Assembly (NCBI RefSeq): GCF_000807675.2
Contig: NZ_CP019962.1
Coordinates: forward strand, 1,550,001-1,614,000
Direction of reading: 5' to 3'
DNA from: Eubacterium limosum
Lineage (GTDB): Bacteria; Bacillota; Clostridia; Eubacteriales; Eubacteriaceae
Length of the DNA stretch: 64,000 nucleotides
The notes beneath the pieces are model-generated. The model was not told the origin of the DNA. It did not search any database and saw nothing but the letters and a program-made list of their open reading frames with translations. This document shows, piece by piece, positions 55,590 to 63,450 of this stretch (position 1 is the first letter of the stretch; every line of letters begins with the position of its first letter). A program made the position numbers and the translations under genes.

Positions 55590-56265
55590 AAATTTGGTCG
55601 AAAATGTTATTACTGAACGCGATGAAGATAAACGATACTTTGAGAATCGTTTTGTTTTAAGAAAAATAGCATTGACCCTACTGCCTTTATATAATCGCAT
55701 AATGTTTGGTCTCACGGTCTCAGGAGAAGAGAATTTAGCTGATGTCAGCGGCGGGATGGTAACAATCTGTAACCATGTTCATACACTGGACTGTACGATG
55801 GTAGCCGGTGTTTGCAGGCAGCATCGGATGTATTTTCCAACCTTGGATGAAAATCTGAAAATGCCCTTTGTGGGGCATTTGGTTGATGACCTGGGTGGAA
55901 TACCGATTCCAGGGAAGCTTTCTGAATTCAGGGGCTTTATGGAAAGAATAGAGGCAACCTTGAGTCAGGGGGACGCCGTCCATCTTTTTCCGGAAGGAAG
56001 TCTGGAGCCATATTGCCCTATTTTACGGCCTTTTCAAAAAGGTGCATTTACGTTTGCGTATGACGCTGAGGTTCCACTGGTGCCTATGGTATTGACTTAC
56101 AGATCTGTAAATGGGGTAAGAAGCCTGCTTCGGAAAAAACCGCTTCTGCATTTAGAAATTTTAAAGCCGGTTTATCCAGATGTTAACAATAAGAGAAGCT
56201 ATGAAATCCGGCGTCTCTTAGAGAAATGCCGCTTGGAAATGCAAAAAATTTTAGAAAACAAATAA
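55570..56265 (+). CDS. 1-acyl-glycerol-3-phosphate acyltransferase family (PlsC-like)
   Basis: 231 residues from ATG 55570; TTG 55561 is an alternative closer to AAGGAGG. The LPLAT motifs are HX4D (NHVHTLD), a GGIPIPGK segment, FPEGS and VPLVPMV. It transfers an acyl chain to a lysophospholipid or a glycolipid precursor at the membrane. It overlaps the upstream GT4 gene by 20 bases, which indicates coupled translation and a joint lipid pathway. Confidence 0.88.
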   Translation: MIQYEAENLVENVITERDEDKRYFENRFVLRKIALTLLPLYNRIMFGLTVSGEENLADVSGGMVTICNHVHTLDCTMVAGVCRQHRMYFPTLDENLKMPFVGHLVDDLGGIPIPGKLSEFRGFMERIEATLSQGDAVHLFPEGSLEPYCPILRPFQKGAFTFAYDAEVPLVPMVLTYRSVNGVRSLLRKKPLLHLEILKPVYPDVNNKRSYEIRRLLEKCRLEMQKILENK

Positions 56266-56290
56266 CCCCGGAGAAGTTCTCCGGGGTTTT
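56264..56290 (+). terminator. Rho-independent terminator
   Basis: AACCCCGGAGA pairs with TCTCCGGGGTT, 3-4 base loop, T-rich tail; it begins at the stop codon of the acyltransferase gene. Confidence 0.92.
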
Positions 56291-56309
56291 GCTTTTGCTT
56301 GAATATGGA

Positions 56310-56696
56310 TTAAACAGTTGCCATCCATAATCCATGTAGGTTACAATATTCATATGCAGCGATCACTTCATCACCAGGTGTTAAAGCGAAAACAGCCTTT
56401 GGTTCGCCGCCGATTTCCAGACACTTACGCTGACCGCCTTCTTTAGTTTCAAGATAAATCCAGGCGATATGATGTTCTTCGAGCATTGGATGTGGAACAC
56501 TGCCGACTTCAACAGTGACGGTATTTCCATCGACTTTGATTACTGGAACGTGTTTTTCCTGAGCTGCATCGACGGTATTAGGAGTTAAAACTTCCATCGG
56601 ATCACCACAGCAAACCGGTGTTACGCCGCTGTCTTCAACAACACCAAAGATGTTGCCGCAATGTCTACAGATATAAAATTTTGGTTTTTTGCACAT
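56310..56696 (-). CDS. Desulfoferrodoxin (superoxide reductase, 2Fe type)
   Basis: 128 residues. Desulforedoxin-like centre I with Cys10, Cys13, Cys29 and Cys30; centre II ligands His49, His69, His75, Cys118 and His121, with the conserved Glu47-Lys48 pair. It reduces superoxide to peroxide without making oxygen, in the cytoplasm of anaerobes. All metal ligands are present. Together with rubrerythrin 0.9 kb away it forms a superoxide-to-peroxide-to-water route. TAGGAGGTC precedes the ATG. Confidence 0.96.
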   Translation of the reverse strand: MCKKPKFYICRHCGNIFGVVEDSGVTPVCCGDPMEVLTPNTVDAAQEKHVPVIKVDGNTVTVEVGSVPHPMLEEHHIAWIYLETKEGGQRKCLEIGGEPKAVFALTPGDEVIAAYEYCNLHGLWMATV

Positions 56697-56772
56697 AATA
56701 AAGACCTCCTATAGTCCAAATATAATTTTGAGCAGTCCGTGTAACCCACTTATCCGCTTAATGATATAATTA

Positions 56773-56781
56773 ATTATACCA
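56773..56781 (-). promoter_or_regulatory. Extended -10 for superoxide reductase
   Basis: TGGTATAAT on the minus strand (TATAAT 56773-56778), 77 bases before the start; no good -35. Confidence 0.45.
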
Positions 56782-56857
56782 CAATTTTTAAACTTTAAAC
56801 GGAAAATGCCTATAAAATTTTGTTGAAAATAAGAATAATATCAAGAAAGGAATAACT

Positions 56858-57475
56858 ATGGAAAAGAAATGGTTGGCGTGGGCAAAGCAGCTTCAGTCAA
56901 TTGCGCAGGCTGGTTTGACTTACTCTACAAATAAATACGACAGAGAACGCTTTGAACAAATTCGGGAGATGTCTGTTGATATTTTAAATAATTATACCGA
57001 TGCGGGCGCAGAAAAAATCAGAGATCTGTTTTGCTTTGAAACAGGATACCAGACGCCGAAGGTTGATGTGCGGGGGGCAATTTTTAGACAGGACGCAATT
57101 CTTCTGGTAAAGGAAAGTATTGACGGCTGCTGGTCAATGCCAGGCGGATGGGCGGATATAGGGTTATCTGTTAAAGAAAATATCGAGAAGGAAGCCCGTG
57201 AGGAGGCTGGCCTGCATGTGGTTGCTAAAAAATTGGTCGGTGTATTCGACTGGGTAAAAAATGTTGATCTGCCCAATCCTTTTGCGATTTACAAAACGGT
57301 TATGCTGTGTGATGTCATTGATGGTGCATTCCAGAAGAATATCGAGACTGAAGATGCCCGGTATTTTGATTTGGATCATTTGCCGGAATTATCAAGAGGC
57401 CGTACGACGGAAACGTTGATTGAGCTCTGCTATAAGGCATCACAAGATAATGCTTTTGTTCCAATTATTGATTAA
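56858..57475 (+). CDS. Nudix hydrolase with N-terminal helical extension
   Basis: 205 residues. An N-terminal helical region of about 65 residues (WLAWAKQLQSIAQAGLTY) typical of the Nudix_N_2 group precedes the Nudix fold (VDVRGAIF). The Nudix box spans 97-119, with Glu112, Glu115 and Glu116; the first Glu of the textbook box is Leu103, so the metal site is slightly unusual. Members act on ADP-ribose or CDP-choline-type nucleoside diphosphates. GAAAGGAAT precedes the ATG. Confidence 0.9.
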   Translation: MEKKWLAWAKQLQSIAQAGLTYSTNKYDRERFEQIREMSVDILNNYTDAGAEKIRDLFCFETGYQTPKVDVRGAIFRQDAILLVKESIDGCWSMPGGWADIGLSVKENIEKEAREEAGLHVVAKKLVGVFDWVKNVDLPNPFAIYKTVMLCDVIDGAFQKNIETEDARYFDLDHLPELSRGRTTETLIELCYKASQDNAFVPIID

Positions 57476-57493
57476 CTTTTTTCAAAATTAGCC

Positions 57494-57522
57494 TTGACAA
57501 TTTGTTTGATAATTGTTATATT
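57494..57522 (+). promoter_or_regulatory. Strong promoter of rubrerythrin
   Basis: Perfect TTGACA (57494-57499), 17-base spacer, TATATT (57517-57522). The region TTGATAATTGTTATATTATAA is loosely like a PerR/Fur box but the symmetry is imperfect. Confidence 0.7.
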
Positions 57523-57527
57523 ATAAT

Positions 57528-57546
57528 CGTTCCTAATTAAGGAACG
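57528..57546 (+). promoter_or_regulatory. Hairpin at the predicted 5' end of rubrerythrin mRNA
   Basis: CGTTCCT (57528-57534) pairs with AGGAACG (57540-57546), loop AATTA. It begins about 6 bases after the -10, so the stem would form at the very 5' end of the transcript. It may stabilise the mRNA or be an operator. Confidence 0.5.
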
Positions 57547-57592
57547 CTAGGATTAAATAAAATCTATAAGATTCAAGAGAGGTATTTTGAAC

Positions 57593-58132
57593 ATGGAATT
57601 AAAAGGATCAAAAACTGAAACGAATTTATTAACTGCCTTTGCTGGTGAATCTCAGGCCCGCAATAAATATACTTATTACGCAGAAAAAGCCAGAGAAGAA
57701 GGCTACAGTCAGATTGCAGAATTATTTGAAGAAACAGCTACAAATGAAAAAGAACATGCAAAATTGTGGTTTAAAATTGTACACGGTGATGAAATCCCAG
57801 ATACAGCTACAAACTTAAAAGACGCAGCAGCTGGCGAAAACTATGAATGGACTGATATGTACGCTACTTTTGCTAAGGAAGCAAAGGAAGAAGGTTTTGA
57901 TAAAATTGCCTTTTTATTCGAAGCAGTTGCTAATATTGAAAACCGTCATGAACAGCGTTATTTAAAATTATTAAACAATGTTGAAGAAGGAACTGTTTTT
58001 GAAAAATCAGATAAAGTGCTCTGGCAGTGTATGAAGTGCGGTTACGTTTATGAAGGCACAAAAGCTTTAAAAATGTGTCCTGTATGCAAGACAAGCGGAG
58101 CAGATTTCCAGATTTTATCTGAAAACTACTAA
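57593..58132 (+). CDS. rbr: Rubrerythrin
   Basis: 179 residues from ATG 57593; TTG 57587 is an alternative. The four-helix diiron domain has ExxH pairs ([16 protein letters not shown] with Glu52 and His55; ENRHEQR). The C-terminal rubredoxin domain has [10 protein letters not shown] and CPVCK, the four Cys that bind one Fe. It is an NADH-linked peroxidase of anaerobes. The strong promoter suggests abundant expression. Confidence 0.96.
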   Translation: MELKGSKTETNLLTAFAGESQARNKYTYYAEKAREEGYSQIAELFEETATNEKEHAKLWFKIVHGDEIPDTATNLKDAAAGENYEWTDMYATFAKEAKEEGFDKIAFLFEAVANIENRHEQRYLKLLNNVEEGTVFEKSDKVLWQCMKCGYVYEGTKALKMCPVCKTSGADFQILSENY

Positions 58133-58159
58133 GAGGATTAATTAGACGGATTTTATATA

Positions 58160-58192
58160 AAATCTCCCGAAATATTCGGGAGATTTTTATTT
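58160..58192 (+). terminator. Rho-independent terminator of rubrerythrin
   Basis: AAATCTCCCGA (58160-58170) pairs with TCGGGAGATTT (58176-58186), loop AATAT, T-rich tail. Confidence 0.92.
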
Positions 58193-58208
58193 TTAAAAGA
58201 GTATAGTA

Positions 58209-58217
58209 TGGTATAAT
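58209..58217 (+). promoter_or_regulatory. Extended -10 for the small hypothetical gene
   Basis: TGGTATAAT (TATAAT 58212-58217), 31 bases before the start codon; no clear -35. Confidence 0.45.
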
Positions 58218-58248
58218 AAAAACGAGAAAACCTTGGAGGAGTTATTTA

Positions 58249-58551
58249 ATGACTGAGTCGGAAATTAAAACCTTGTTTTTAGATATTGTAGGAACTTTAA
58301 ATCTTTGTCGTGATGTTAATATGGAAACACCGACCGGAGAAGTGGTCGAATATGGTATGACAATTACGGATACCGCCTTTATCACTTACCGGGAAAGCAA
58401 CCGGACGCTGCATTTCTATGTTGATGGAAATGAATTGCTTGTTTTGAATGAATCCAGTCCGCTTCTTTACATGATGCGCGAGCTTTTTGTGGAGGTAGAG
58501 GACGGAGACCCAAAGGAACTGACAAGAGCACGACTGAGGGTTTTGGAATAA
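58249..58551 (+). CDS. Small conserved-looking hypothetical protein
   Basis: 100 residues, acidic, soluble, no Cys pairs or spans. Alternating strands and helices (FITYRESNRTLHFYVDGNEL) suggest a compact alpha/beta fold. TTGGAGGAG precedes the ATG and codon use matches the neighbours, so it is probably real. No family recognised. Confidence 0.75.
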   Translation: MTESEIKTLFLDIVGTLNLCRDVNMETPTGEVVEYGMTITDTAFITYRESNRTLHFYVDGNELLVLNESSPLLYMMRELFVEVEDGDPKELTRARLRVLE

Positions 58552-58554
58552 AAT

Positions 58555-58587
58555 AAAAGGACGAGCCTAGAGAGCTTTCGTCCTTTT
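58555..58587 (+). terminator. Terminator reaching into the opposite gene
   Basis: AAAAGGACGA (58555-58564) pairs with TCGTCCTTTT (58578-58587). The right arm encodes the last residues of the minus-strand Nudix gene. Confidence 0.85.
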
Positions 58588-59136
58588 AATTATTTTTTGG
58601 TAAATGGGGAGCATGTGCTCTTCACTGCTGTATTTTTTGATGCTTTCAAGAGGAAGCCAGGCAACATCGCTGTTTTCATCAGGCTTAATGGTTAATGGAA
58701 GACGGTCATCAGCAGTAAGTGAAAAAGCAACCGATAAATGCAGATGTGTGCTGATGTAGTTTTCATTTTTGAAGTGACCAAAAACTGGTAAAACATCCAG
58801 GCTGATTATTTTTTCTGAAATAGGTTTTAAGTTTTTGATGCCGGTTTCTTCCTCTGCTTCTTTGATCGCTACAGATAAAAGATCAGCACACCCGTCGGCG
58901 TGGCCGCCGCTCCATGACCACGACTTGTAAAGATTATGAAAGACCATCAAGCATTTGTCGCGGCGCGGGTTAAAAATAAAACCTGAGCCTGTTAGATGTG
59001 CCACAGGGTTTTTTCTTGTCAGAATCGTATCCGGATATTTTTCCATTAAGCTTATAAAGATTTTTTTGTCCCTAAACTCCTGTTCGGTGTTGGGGATATA
59101 ATCTATTATTTGTTGATAAAGACTTTTTAAATCCAT
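58567..59136 (-). CDS. Nudix hydrolase
   Basis: 189 residues. The Nudix box reads GGHADGCADLLSVAIKEAEE followed by ETG, with the EAEEETG acids intact. The N-terminal ~45 residues are helical; the part after the box (LDVLPVFGHFKNENYISTHLHLSV) resembles the group of Nudix proteins annotated as putative 8-oxo-dGTP or isopentenyl-PP-like hydrolases. Substrate not known. It starts 10 bases after the ArsD-like gene in the same direction, so the two form one unit. Confidence 0.88.
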   Translation of the reverse strand: MDLKSLYQQIIDYIPNTEQEFRDKKIFISLMEKYPDTILTRKNPVAHLTGSGFIFNPRRDKCLMVFHNLYKSWSWSGGHADGCADLLSVAIKEAEEETGIKNLKPISEKIISLDVLPVFGHFKNENYISTHLHLSVAFSLTADDRLPLTIKPDENSDVAWLPLESIKKYSSEEHMLPIYQKIIKRTKAL

Positions 59137-59146
59137 CTTAATTAGA

Positions 59147-59458
59147 TCAGTTGGTTTCGCCGGAGAACCATTTTACGAATTCAAGAGCAGAAGGGTACTC
59201 CCGCATTTTTACAATTTTGTCGTTCACTAAAGTAACCGGCAGAACGCTGTTTCCCTTTTCTACCAATAGAGTTCCGACTGTACGGTTTTCCACAAATGCG
59301 TTGGGATCCATTGTGAGGTTATGTCTTACAATATCCCAGCCATCGTCCGCAAAAGAAGCGACCATATCATTGATCCGCGCGAGATCGGCATTTTCTCCCA
59401 TTTGGCAGACACCGTCAACACAAGTTAATTCAGGTTCAAAGATTTCTATTTTAGCCAT
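59147..59458 (-). CDS. ArsD-like metallochaperone, orphan
   Basis: 103 residues, thioredoxin-like fold. KIEIFEPELTC followed by VDGVC, then DPNAFVENRTVG and LPVTLVNDKIV fit the ArsD family. Of the three arsenite-binding cysteines of plasmid R773 ArsD (12, 13, 18), Cys13 and Cys18 are kept and residue 12 is Thr. No arsA, arsB, arsR or acr3 is nearby. It may deliver or sense another thiophilic metal, or act as a small thiol protein (inference). Confidence 0.82.
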   Translation of the reverse strand: MAKIEIFEPELTCVDGVCQMGENADLARINDMVASFADDGWDIVRHNLTMDPNAFVENRTVGTLLVEKGNSVLPVTLVNDKIVKMREYPSALEFVKWFSGETN

Positions 59459-59490
59459 TTGATTTCTCCTGTATAATTTAGTATGGTTCT

Positions 59491-59519
59491 ATTTTAAACC
59501 ATTTTTTTAAAATTGTTAA
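59491..59519 (-). promoter_or_regulatory. Promoter of the ArsD-like/Nudix unit
   Basis: Minus strand: TTAACA (59514-59519), 17-base spacer, TAAAAT (59491-59496), 33 bases before the start. Confidence 0.55.
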
Positions 59520-59550
59520 GAGGAAATAATCGTTTTTTCTAAAAAAGTCA

Positions 59551-59579
59551 TTGACAAAAATAATCAGGTATTGTATTAT
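59551..59579 (+). promoter_or_regulatory. Promoter of tRNA-Ala
   Basis: Perfect TTGACA (59551-59556), 17-base spacer, TATTAT (59574-59579), 16 bases before the tRNA. Confidence 0.7.
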
Positions 59580-59595
59580 AGCATAGTCAGCTTAC

Positions 59596-59671
59596 GGGGG
59601 CATGGCGCAGTTGGGAGCGCGTCTGACTGGCAGTCAGAAGGTCAGGGGTTCAAGTCCCCTTGTCTCCACCA
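59596..59671 (+). tRNA. tRNA-Ala (anticodon GGC)
   Basis: 76 bases including an encoded CCA. Acceptor arm GGGGGCA/TGTCTCC contains the G3-U70 pair that identifies alanine tRNAs. The anticodon arm TCTGA-CTGGCAG-TCAGA gives GGC, reading GCC/GCU. T arm AGGGG-TTCAAGT-CCCCT. Flanked by its own promoter and terminator as a single-gene unit. Confidence 0.97.
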
Positions 59672-59682
59672 TTTTGATTTTT

Positions 59683-59713
59683 AGAACCGTCATTGACGGT
59701 TCTTTTATTTTTT
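59683..59713 (+). terminator. Terminator of tRNA-Ala
   Basis: AGAACCGTC (59683-59691) pairs with GACGGTTCT (59695-59703), 3-base loop, T-rich tail. It also borders the minus-strand gene that ends at 59718. Confidence 0.9.
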
Positions 59714-59717
59714 GATA

Positions 59718-59963
59718 TTACCATTTACAAAAGCGGGTCATTTGATCGACAAAAAATTGATTGATGATAACATTGCCTTTATTTACTTTAAAATGGAAGA
59801 AATCCTGTAATTCATCAATGTAGTCAAGTGTATGTGAATCAGTGGCGATATTGATAATGGCCGCTTTATCATCAGGTACATTTTCTTTAATGCGATCTCT
59901 ATATTCCAGATATAATTTTTTAGCATAGTCTTGGGCAGTAGGCGATAATTTTCGGTATTGCAT
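59718..59963 (-). CDS. Small hypothetical protein
   Basis: 81 residues from ATG 59963, chosen because AAAGGAG lies upstream; the longer in-frame ORF starts without a site and would run into the promoter region. Helical, charged (TAQDYAKKLYLEYRDRIKEN), with a C-terminal FFVDQMTRFCKW. No family recognised; the size and helices would fit a small regulator or adaptor. Confidence 0.65.
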   Translation of the reverse strand: MQYRKLSPTAQDYAKKLYLEYRDRIKENVPDDKAAIINIATDSHTLDYIDELQDFFHFKVNKGNVIINQFFVDQMTRFCKW

Positions 59964-60143
59964 TTTCCATTCTCCTTTCAAGTTTAAATCGTCTGTTTTA
60001 AGCTGATTATGGGTTTTATGCGGTAAGATAATCAAAATTGATTCGGAGAGCATAAGCGTCTTGTTATACTTTATATCCTGTTGATAATAAGAATAACCCA
60101 TTTAAGCGAAATTAAGAATTAACCAAGTATGAAGGAGGATGTT

Positions 60144-61079
60144 ATGATTATCAGTGCCAGCCGTAGGACAGATATTCCTGCTTTTTTCTCAGAGTGGTTC
60201 TTTAAAAGACTTGAAGAGAAATATGTTTATGTTCGAAATCCTTTTAATTACAGATTAATTTCAAAAATCAGTCTGACGCCTGAAGTCGTTGACGGAATTG
60301 TTTTCTGGACTAAAAATGCTGTTCCAATGCTTCCAAAACTAAACAGATTAGGGACATTTCCTTTTTATTTTCATTGGACGCTAAATCCTTATGGAAAAGA
60401 TATTGAGCCGCACATTCCTTCTAAAAATGACATTTTAATTCCAGGATTTAAAAAACTGTCAATTCGATTGGGAAATGACAGGGTAATCTGGCGTTATAAT
60501 CCAATCGTCTTTACGGACAAATATACTGCTACATATCATCTTTACTATTTTGAAAAACTGGCAAAGAGGCTGAGTGGTTATACGCGACGTTGTATTGTAA
60601 GCTTTCTAGATTATTATGAGGATACGAGACAAAACATGCGTGGCCTTGGGCTAACCGACAAGACAGATGCGGAGAAAATAGATTTGATTCATAAATTTGC
60701 AGACATTGCTCAAAAATACCATATTGATCTGGAAATATGTACAGACAGACAAAAACCTGAAGGGGTCAAAATGGCTTGCTGCATCGATAAGACCATTTTT
60801 GAGCGGATACAGGGATATCCCATAACTCTGGGGAAGGATCCGGGACAGAGGCCGGAATGCCGATGTATGGAGAGCATTGATATAGGAATGTATGATACCT
60901 GCGGTAATGGTTGCCTTTATTGTTATGCTAACCACAGTAAAAAAAAGCTGTTATATCATCAAAAACACCATCATCCCGAAAGCCCCTTAATCATTGGAAA
61001 GGTGGAGGAGGATGATATTATTAAGGAGAGAATAGTATCCTCCGGTAAAGAATATCAGATGAGATTTTTGATCAATTAA
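60144..61079 (+). CDS. DUF1848 family protein (radical-SAM-like, predicted Fe-S)
   Basis: 311 residues from ATG 60144 with AAGGAGG 6 bases upstream; the earlier in-frame ATG overlaps this site. Starts MIISASRRTDIPAFFSEWF, then VVDGIVFWTKNAVPM, features of DUF1848. A cysteine cluster near the C-terminus (CRCMESIDIGMYDTCGNGC and then LYCYAN) can bind an Fe-S cluster, placed C-terminally rather than at the N-terminus as in classic radical-SAM enzymes. The biochemical role is not established. Confidence 0.86.
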   Translation: MIISASRRTDIPAFFSEWFFKRLEEKYVYVRNPFNYRLISKISLTPEVVDGIVFWTKNAVPMLPKLNRLGTFPFYFHWTLNPYGKDIEPHIPSKNDILIPGFKKLSIRLGNDRVIWRYNPIVFTDKYTATYHLYYFEKLAKRLSGYTRRCIVSFLDYYEDTRQNMRGLGLTDKTDAEKIDLIHKFADIAQKYHIDLEICTDRQKPEGVKMACCIDKTIFERIQGYPITLGKDPGQRPECRCMESIDIGMYDTCGNGCLYCYANHSKKKLLYHQKHHHPESPLIIGKVEEDDIIKERIVSSGKEYQMRFLIN

Positions 61080-61114
61080 AAAACCTCTGCGCGATCCAGC
61101 GCAGAGGTTTTTTA
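61080..61114. terminator. Bidirectional terminator
   Basis: AACCTCTGCGC (61082-61092) pairs with GCGCAGAGGTT (61099-61109), A-run before and T-run after; the patatin stop codon is at its right edge. Confidence 0.92.
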
Positions 61115-62449
61115 GGTTGGCGTTTTTATCATTTGATGGATATAAATTAACAGCAAAATTGAGAGTACAAACTCTGGAGTGAATTTTTTTATGAGAGCAT
61201 TTAAACGGAAAAGTGGCATATCCTGTCTTGCGCCCACAAATAAAACATAGAAGGTGATAAAATCAAGAATGGTTGTTGGTTTATAGTCGATGGGGCAGTC
61301 TTTAAAAGCGTCTTTAATGGTGCTTTCTTTTTTGATCAAGGACAGGTTGGCTTTGGTCAACGCATTAAGAGCATTGAGTAAGGCTGGCAGATACTGATCC
61401 ATTGTGTAATATTCCATCCTTTTTACTCCCAGTGATTTACCTGTAATTTCTAACAATGCCATCAGAAGCGGCTCATCCTCAGGATAATTTGTGTTTCGAA
61501 TGATGGCGCTAATGGCCGCTAAAATTGACGGTTTATCTGAATCGACGGGGATACTGAGCAGATGGGCTACCTTTTCACGGGAGATTTTATCTTGAAGAGG
61601 TGTTCCAATAAAGCGGTCAAGCCGGTCATAGAGCTTTCGCTGACGGCTCATATCAAAGTAATAAAATTTCCCTTTTGCGGCTTTAAAAGTCTTTAAGCAG
61701 TCGAGATGTCCCATTGTAATGTTGTTAAGGATTGTTTTTTGATCAAATTCAAGCGTCATACCAAGATATTCAGAATTATTGATGACCTTTAGGTTGATAT
61801 CTTTATTTTTTATTTTCTGTTTAACGCCAAGAGCTGGAAATTCAACAGAAATAATATCATTATAGCCATTTTCGGCCATAAAATTTATGGGGACATTATC
61901 ATAAAAGCCGCCGTCAAGATAGGTGGTGCCATCAATTTCCTGCTTCTGGAAAACCGGGAAGGCAGCACTGGCGAGTAAATAATCAATCAGCTGCCCTTCA
62001 GGAATGTCCTCAATCATCAATTTGATGGGGGAAAGTGTATTCAAACGGACGGTTACAAGTCCAAGGCGTATTGAAGATTTGCGAATTGTGTCTTCTGATA
62101 TAAGTTTTTGAAGGTTTTCGCGTAAAGGGGTGGTGTCAAATCCGCCATGAAATAAATCATTTAAAAAAGATAATCTAAAAAAGTCAAAACTGGTTTTGGA
62201 CCATTGCTCAACATATTTATTGGTCATATGTGTATTTAGGTTGAGAACTTGGTTAATGGTCAGATTTGACCAGAAGTCAAGCGCCTTGTCAAAGTCATTT
62301 TGGGCGATAACCGCCGCGTTTAATGCACCTACAGAGGTTCCGATCACACAAGGGGTCTCAATTTTCATTTCACGGAGAGCCTGCCATACTCCGATTTCAA
62401 AAGCACCTTTTGTTCCGCCGCCGCTAAGAACTAAACCATATTCTTTCAT
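61112..62449 (-). CDS. Patatin-like phospholipase
   Basis: 445 residues. Oxyanion loop SGGGTKGAFE (residues 9-18), nucleophile Ser39 in GTSVG, catalytic Asp179 in DGG. The Ser-Asp dyad is complete. The C-terminal ~200 residues are helical and not part of the patatin core; the last 40 are hydrophobic (LDFITFYVLFVGARQ; FVLSILLLIYIHQM) and may attach to the membrane. A lipid acyl hydrolase of unknown substrate. It lies 18 bases after a membrane-protein gene in the same direction. Confidence 0.92.
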   Translation of the reverse strand: MKEYGLVLSGGGTKGAFEIGVWQALREMKIETPCVIGTSVGALNAAVIAQNDFDKALDFWSNLTINQVLNLNTHMTNKYVEQWSKTSFDFFRLSFLNDLFHGGFDTTPLRENLQKLISEDTIRKSSIRLGLVTVRLNTLSPIKLMIEDIPEGQLIDYLLASAAFPVFQKQEIDGTTYLDGGFYDNVPINFMAENGYNDIISVEFPALGVKQKIKNKDINLKVINNSEYLGMTLEFDQKTILNNITMGHLDCLKTFKAAKGKFYYFDMSRQRKLYDRLDRFIGTPLQDKISREKVAHLLSIPVDSDKPSILAAISAIIRNTNYPEDEPLLMALLEITGKSLGVKRMEYYTMDQYLPALLNALNALTKANLSLIKKESTIKDAFKDCPIDYKPTTILDFITFYVLFVGARQDMPLFRLNALIKKFTPEFVLSILLLIYIHQMIKTPT

Positions 62450-62467
62450 GTTAATTCTCCTGTCATG

Positions 62468-63340
62468 CTATAAAAAAGGGTAATGGGTGGTATTGGTATA
62501 CAGACTGTTGGTAATCCGGTTAATTAAGCTATGGCCTTGAAAAACAGCCAGACCAATTACAGGAAGTAGAAAGATCATAATGATGCCAAGCGCGCCAAAA
62601 ATAATACCAAGGATGGCGAACAGAGCAGAGGCATTTTCCTTTTTTATTTCCTGATAAGATAGGATACCGAAAATGATGGCACAAACACCAATCCAAAAAC
62701 CACCACAGGCGAGGCTGGAAAGCATTGAGAGGATACCGAGACAAAAGGACAAAACAGCCCGGGGATTTTGAGCGCAGGGTGTTGTCATTGGAATATCAGT
62801 ATAGTCTGGAGTTTTATCCCTCAAAGAAAACCAGAAAAATGGAATGGTAACCGGAAAAATAATACTCAGTACCAGATAAAGTGTTGCGTTTTTGGGATTA
62901 TAAATTCGGTAAAGCCAGTAATAAGCTGAGTATTCATAGATAGCGATCAGAATACCGGCAATAAACAGAAAGATCCACCCAACAAAAGGAATCAGTGTTA
63001 CGGTATTGCTTAAAAGTGTGGACACACCGGATAAAAGCGGCAGTATAATGGCAGCATAGGGGATATGAAGTGAACCGATAGACACTTGATCGTTAATGAG
63101 TGCGCCTAATAAATACCGGTTTGCCATGGGAATCCAGGCAATCCATGGATAGCGCAGATTTCTTTTTTTAGCAAGTGTATAGAGACTTATCCCTTTAAAA
63201 ATATAGGCAATAATGGCAAAAATACATGCAAATATCATAATACAGAGACAGATTACAATGATAATGCCAATAAAAGCACCGAGGGCATCATAATTGTAAA
63301 AAGAATCACCGAAATCGTAATAATCATAATAGTAATCCAT
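62468..63340 (-). CDS. Multi-span membrane protein with DUF4190-like C-terminus
   Basis: 290 residues. A Tyr-rich N-terminus (MDYYYDYYDFGDSFYNYD), then about four spans. Its core GISLYTLAKKRNLRYPWIAW and LYLVLSIIFPVTIPFFWFSLR is shared with the next upstream gene. A second part (about 195-280) has three further spans with AVLSFCLGILSMLSS and GILSYQEIKKENAS, like DUF4190. Function unknown. GGAGGTTC precedes the ATG. Confidence 0.8.
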   Translation of the reverse strand: MDYYYDYYDFGDSFYNYDALGAFIGIIIVICLCIMIFACIFAIIAYIFKGISLYTLAKKRNLRYPWIAWIPMANRYLLGALINDQVSIGSLHIPYAAIILPLLSGVSTLLSNTVTLIPFVGWIFLFIAGILIAIYEYSAYYWLYRIYNPKNATLYLVLSIIFPVTIPFFWFSLRDKTPDYTDIPMTTPCAQNPRAVLSFCLGILSMLSSLACGGFWIGVCAIIFGILSYQEIKKENASALFAILGIIFGALGIIMIFLLPVIGLAVFQGHSLINRITNSLYTNTTHYPFL

Positions 63341-63400
63341 TGATGAACCTCCTTTAAATAGGTATTAAGTTTATTGTAATGTATTTTAAAGATGAATGCA

Positions 63401-63450
63401 AAAAATAATGTGAATACCCAGAGGATTTCCACTGAGATATTCACATTTTT
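63401..63450 (-). terminator. Terminator between the two membrane-protein genes
   Basis: TGTGAATA (63409-63416) pairs with TATTCACA (63438-63445), with an inner CAG-GGA/TCC-CTG stem; on the minus strand TTATTTTTT follows. Confidence 0.75.

Noticed and set aside
57505-57525. PerR box at the rubrerythrin promoter
   Set aside because: The 7-1-7 symmetry is poor; only part of the consensus is present, so it is not called as an operator.
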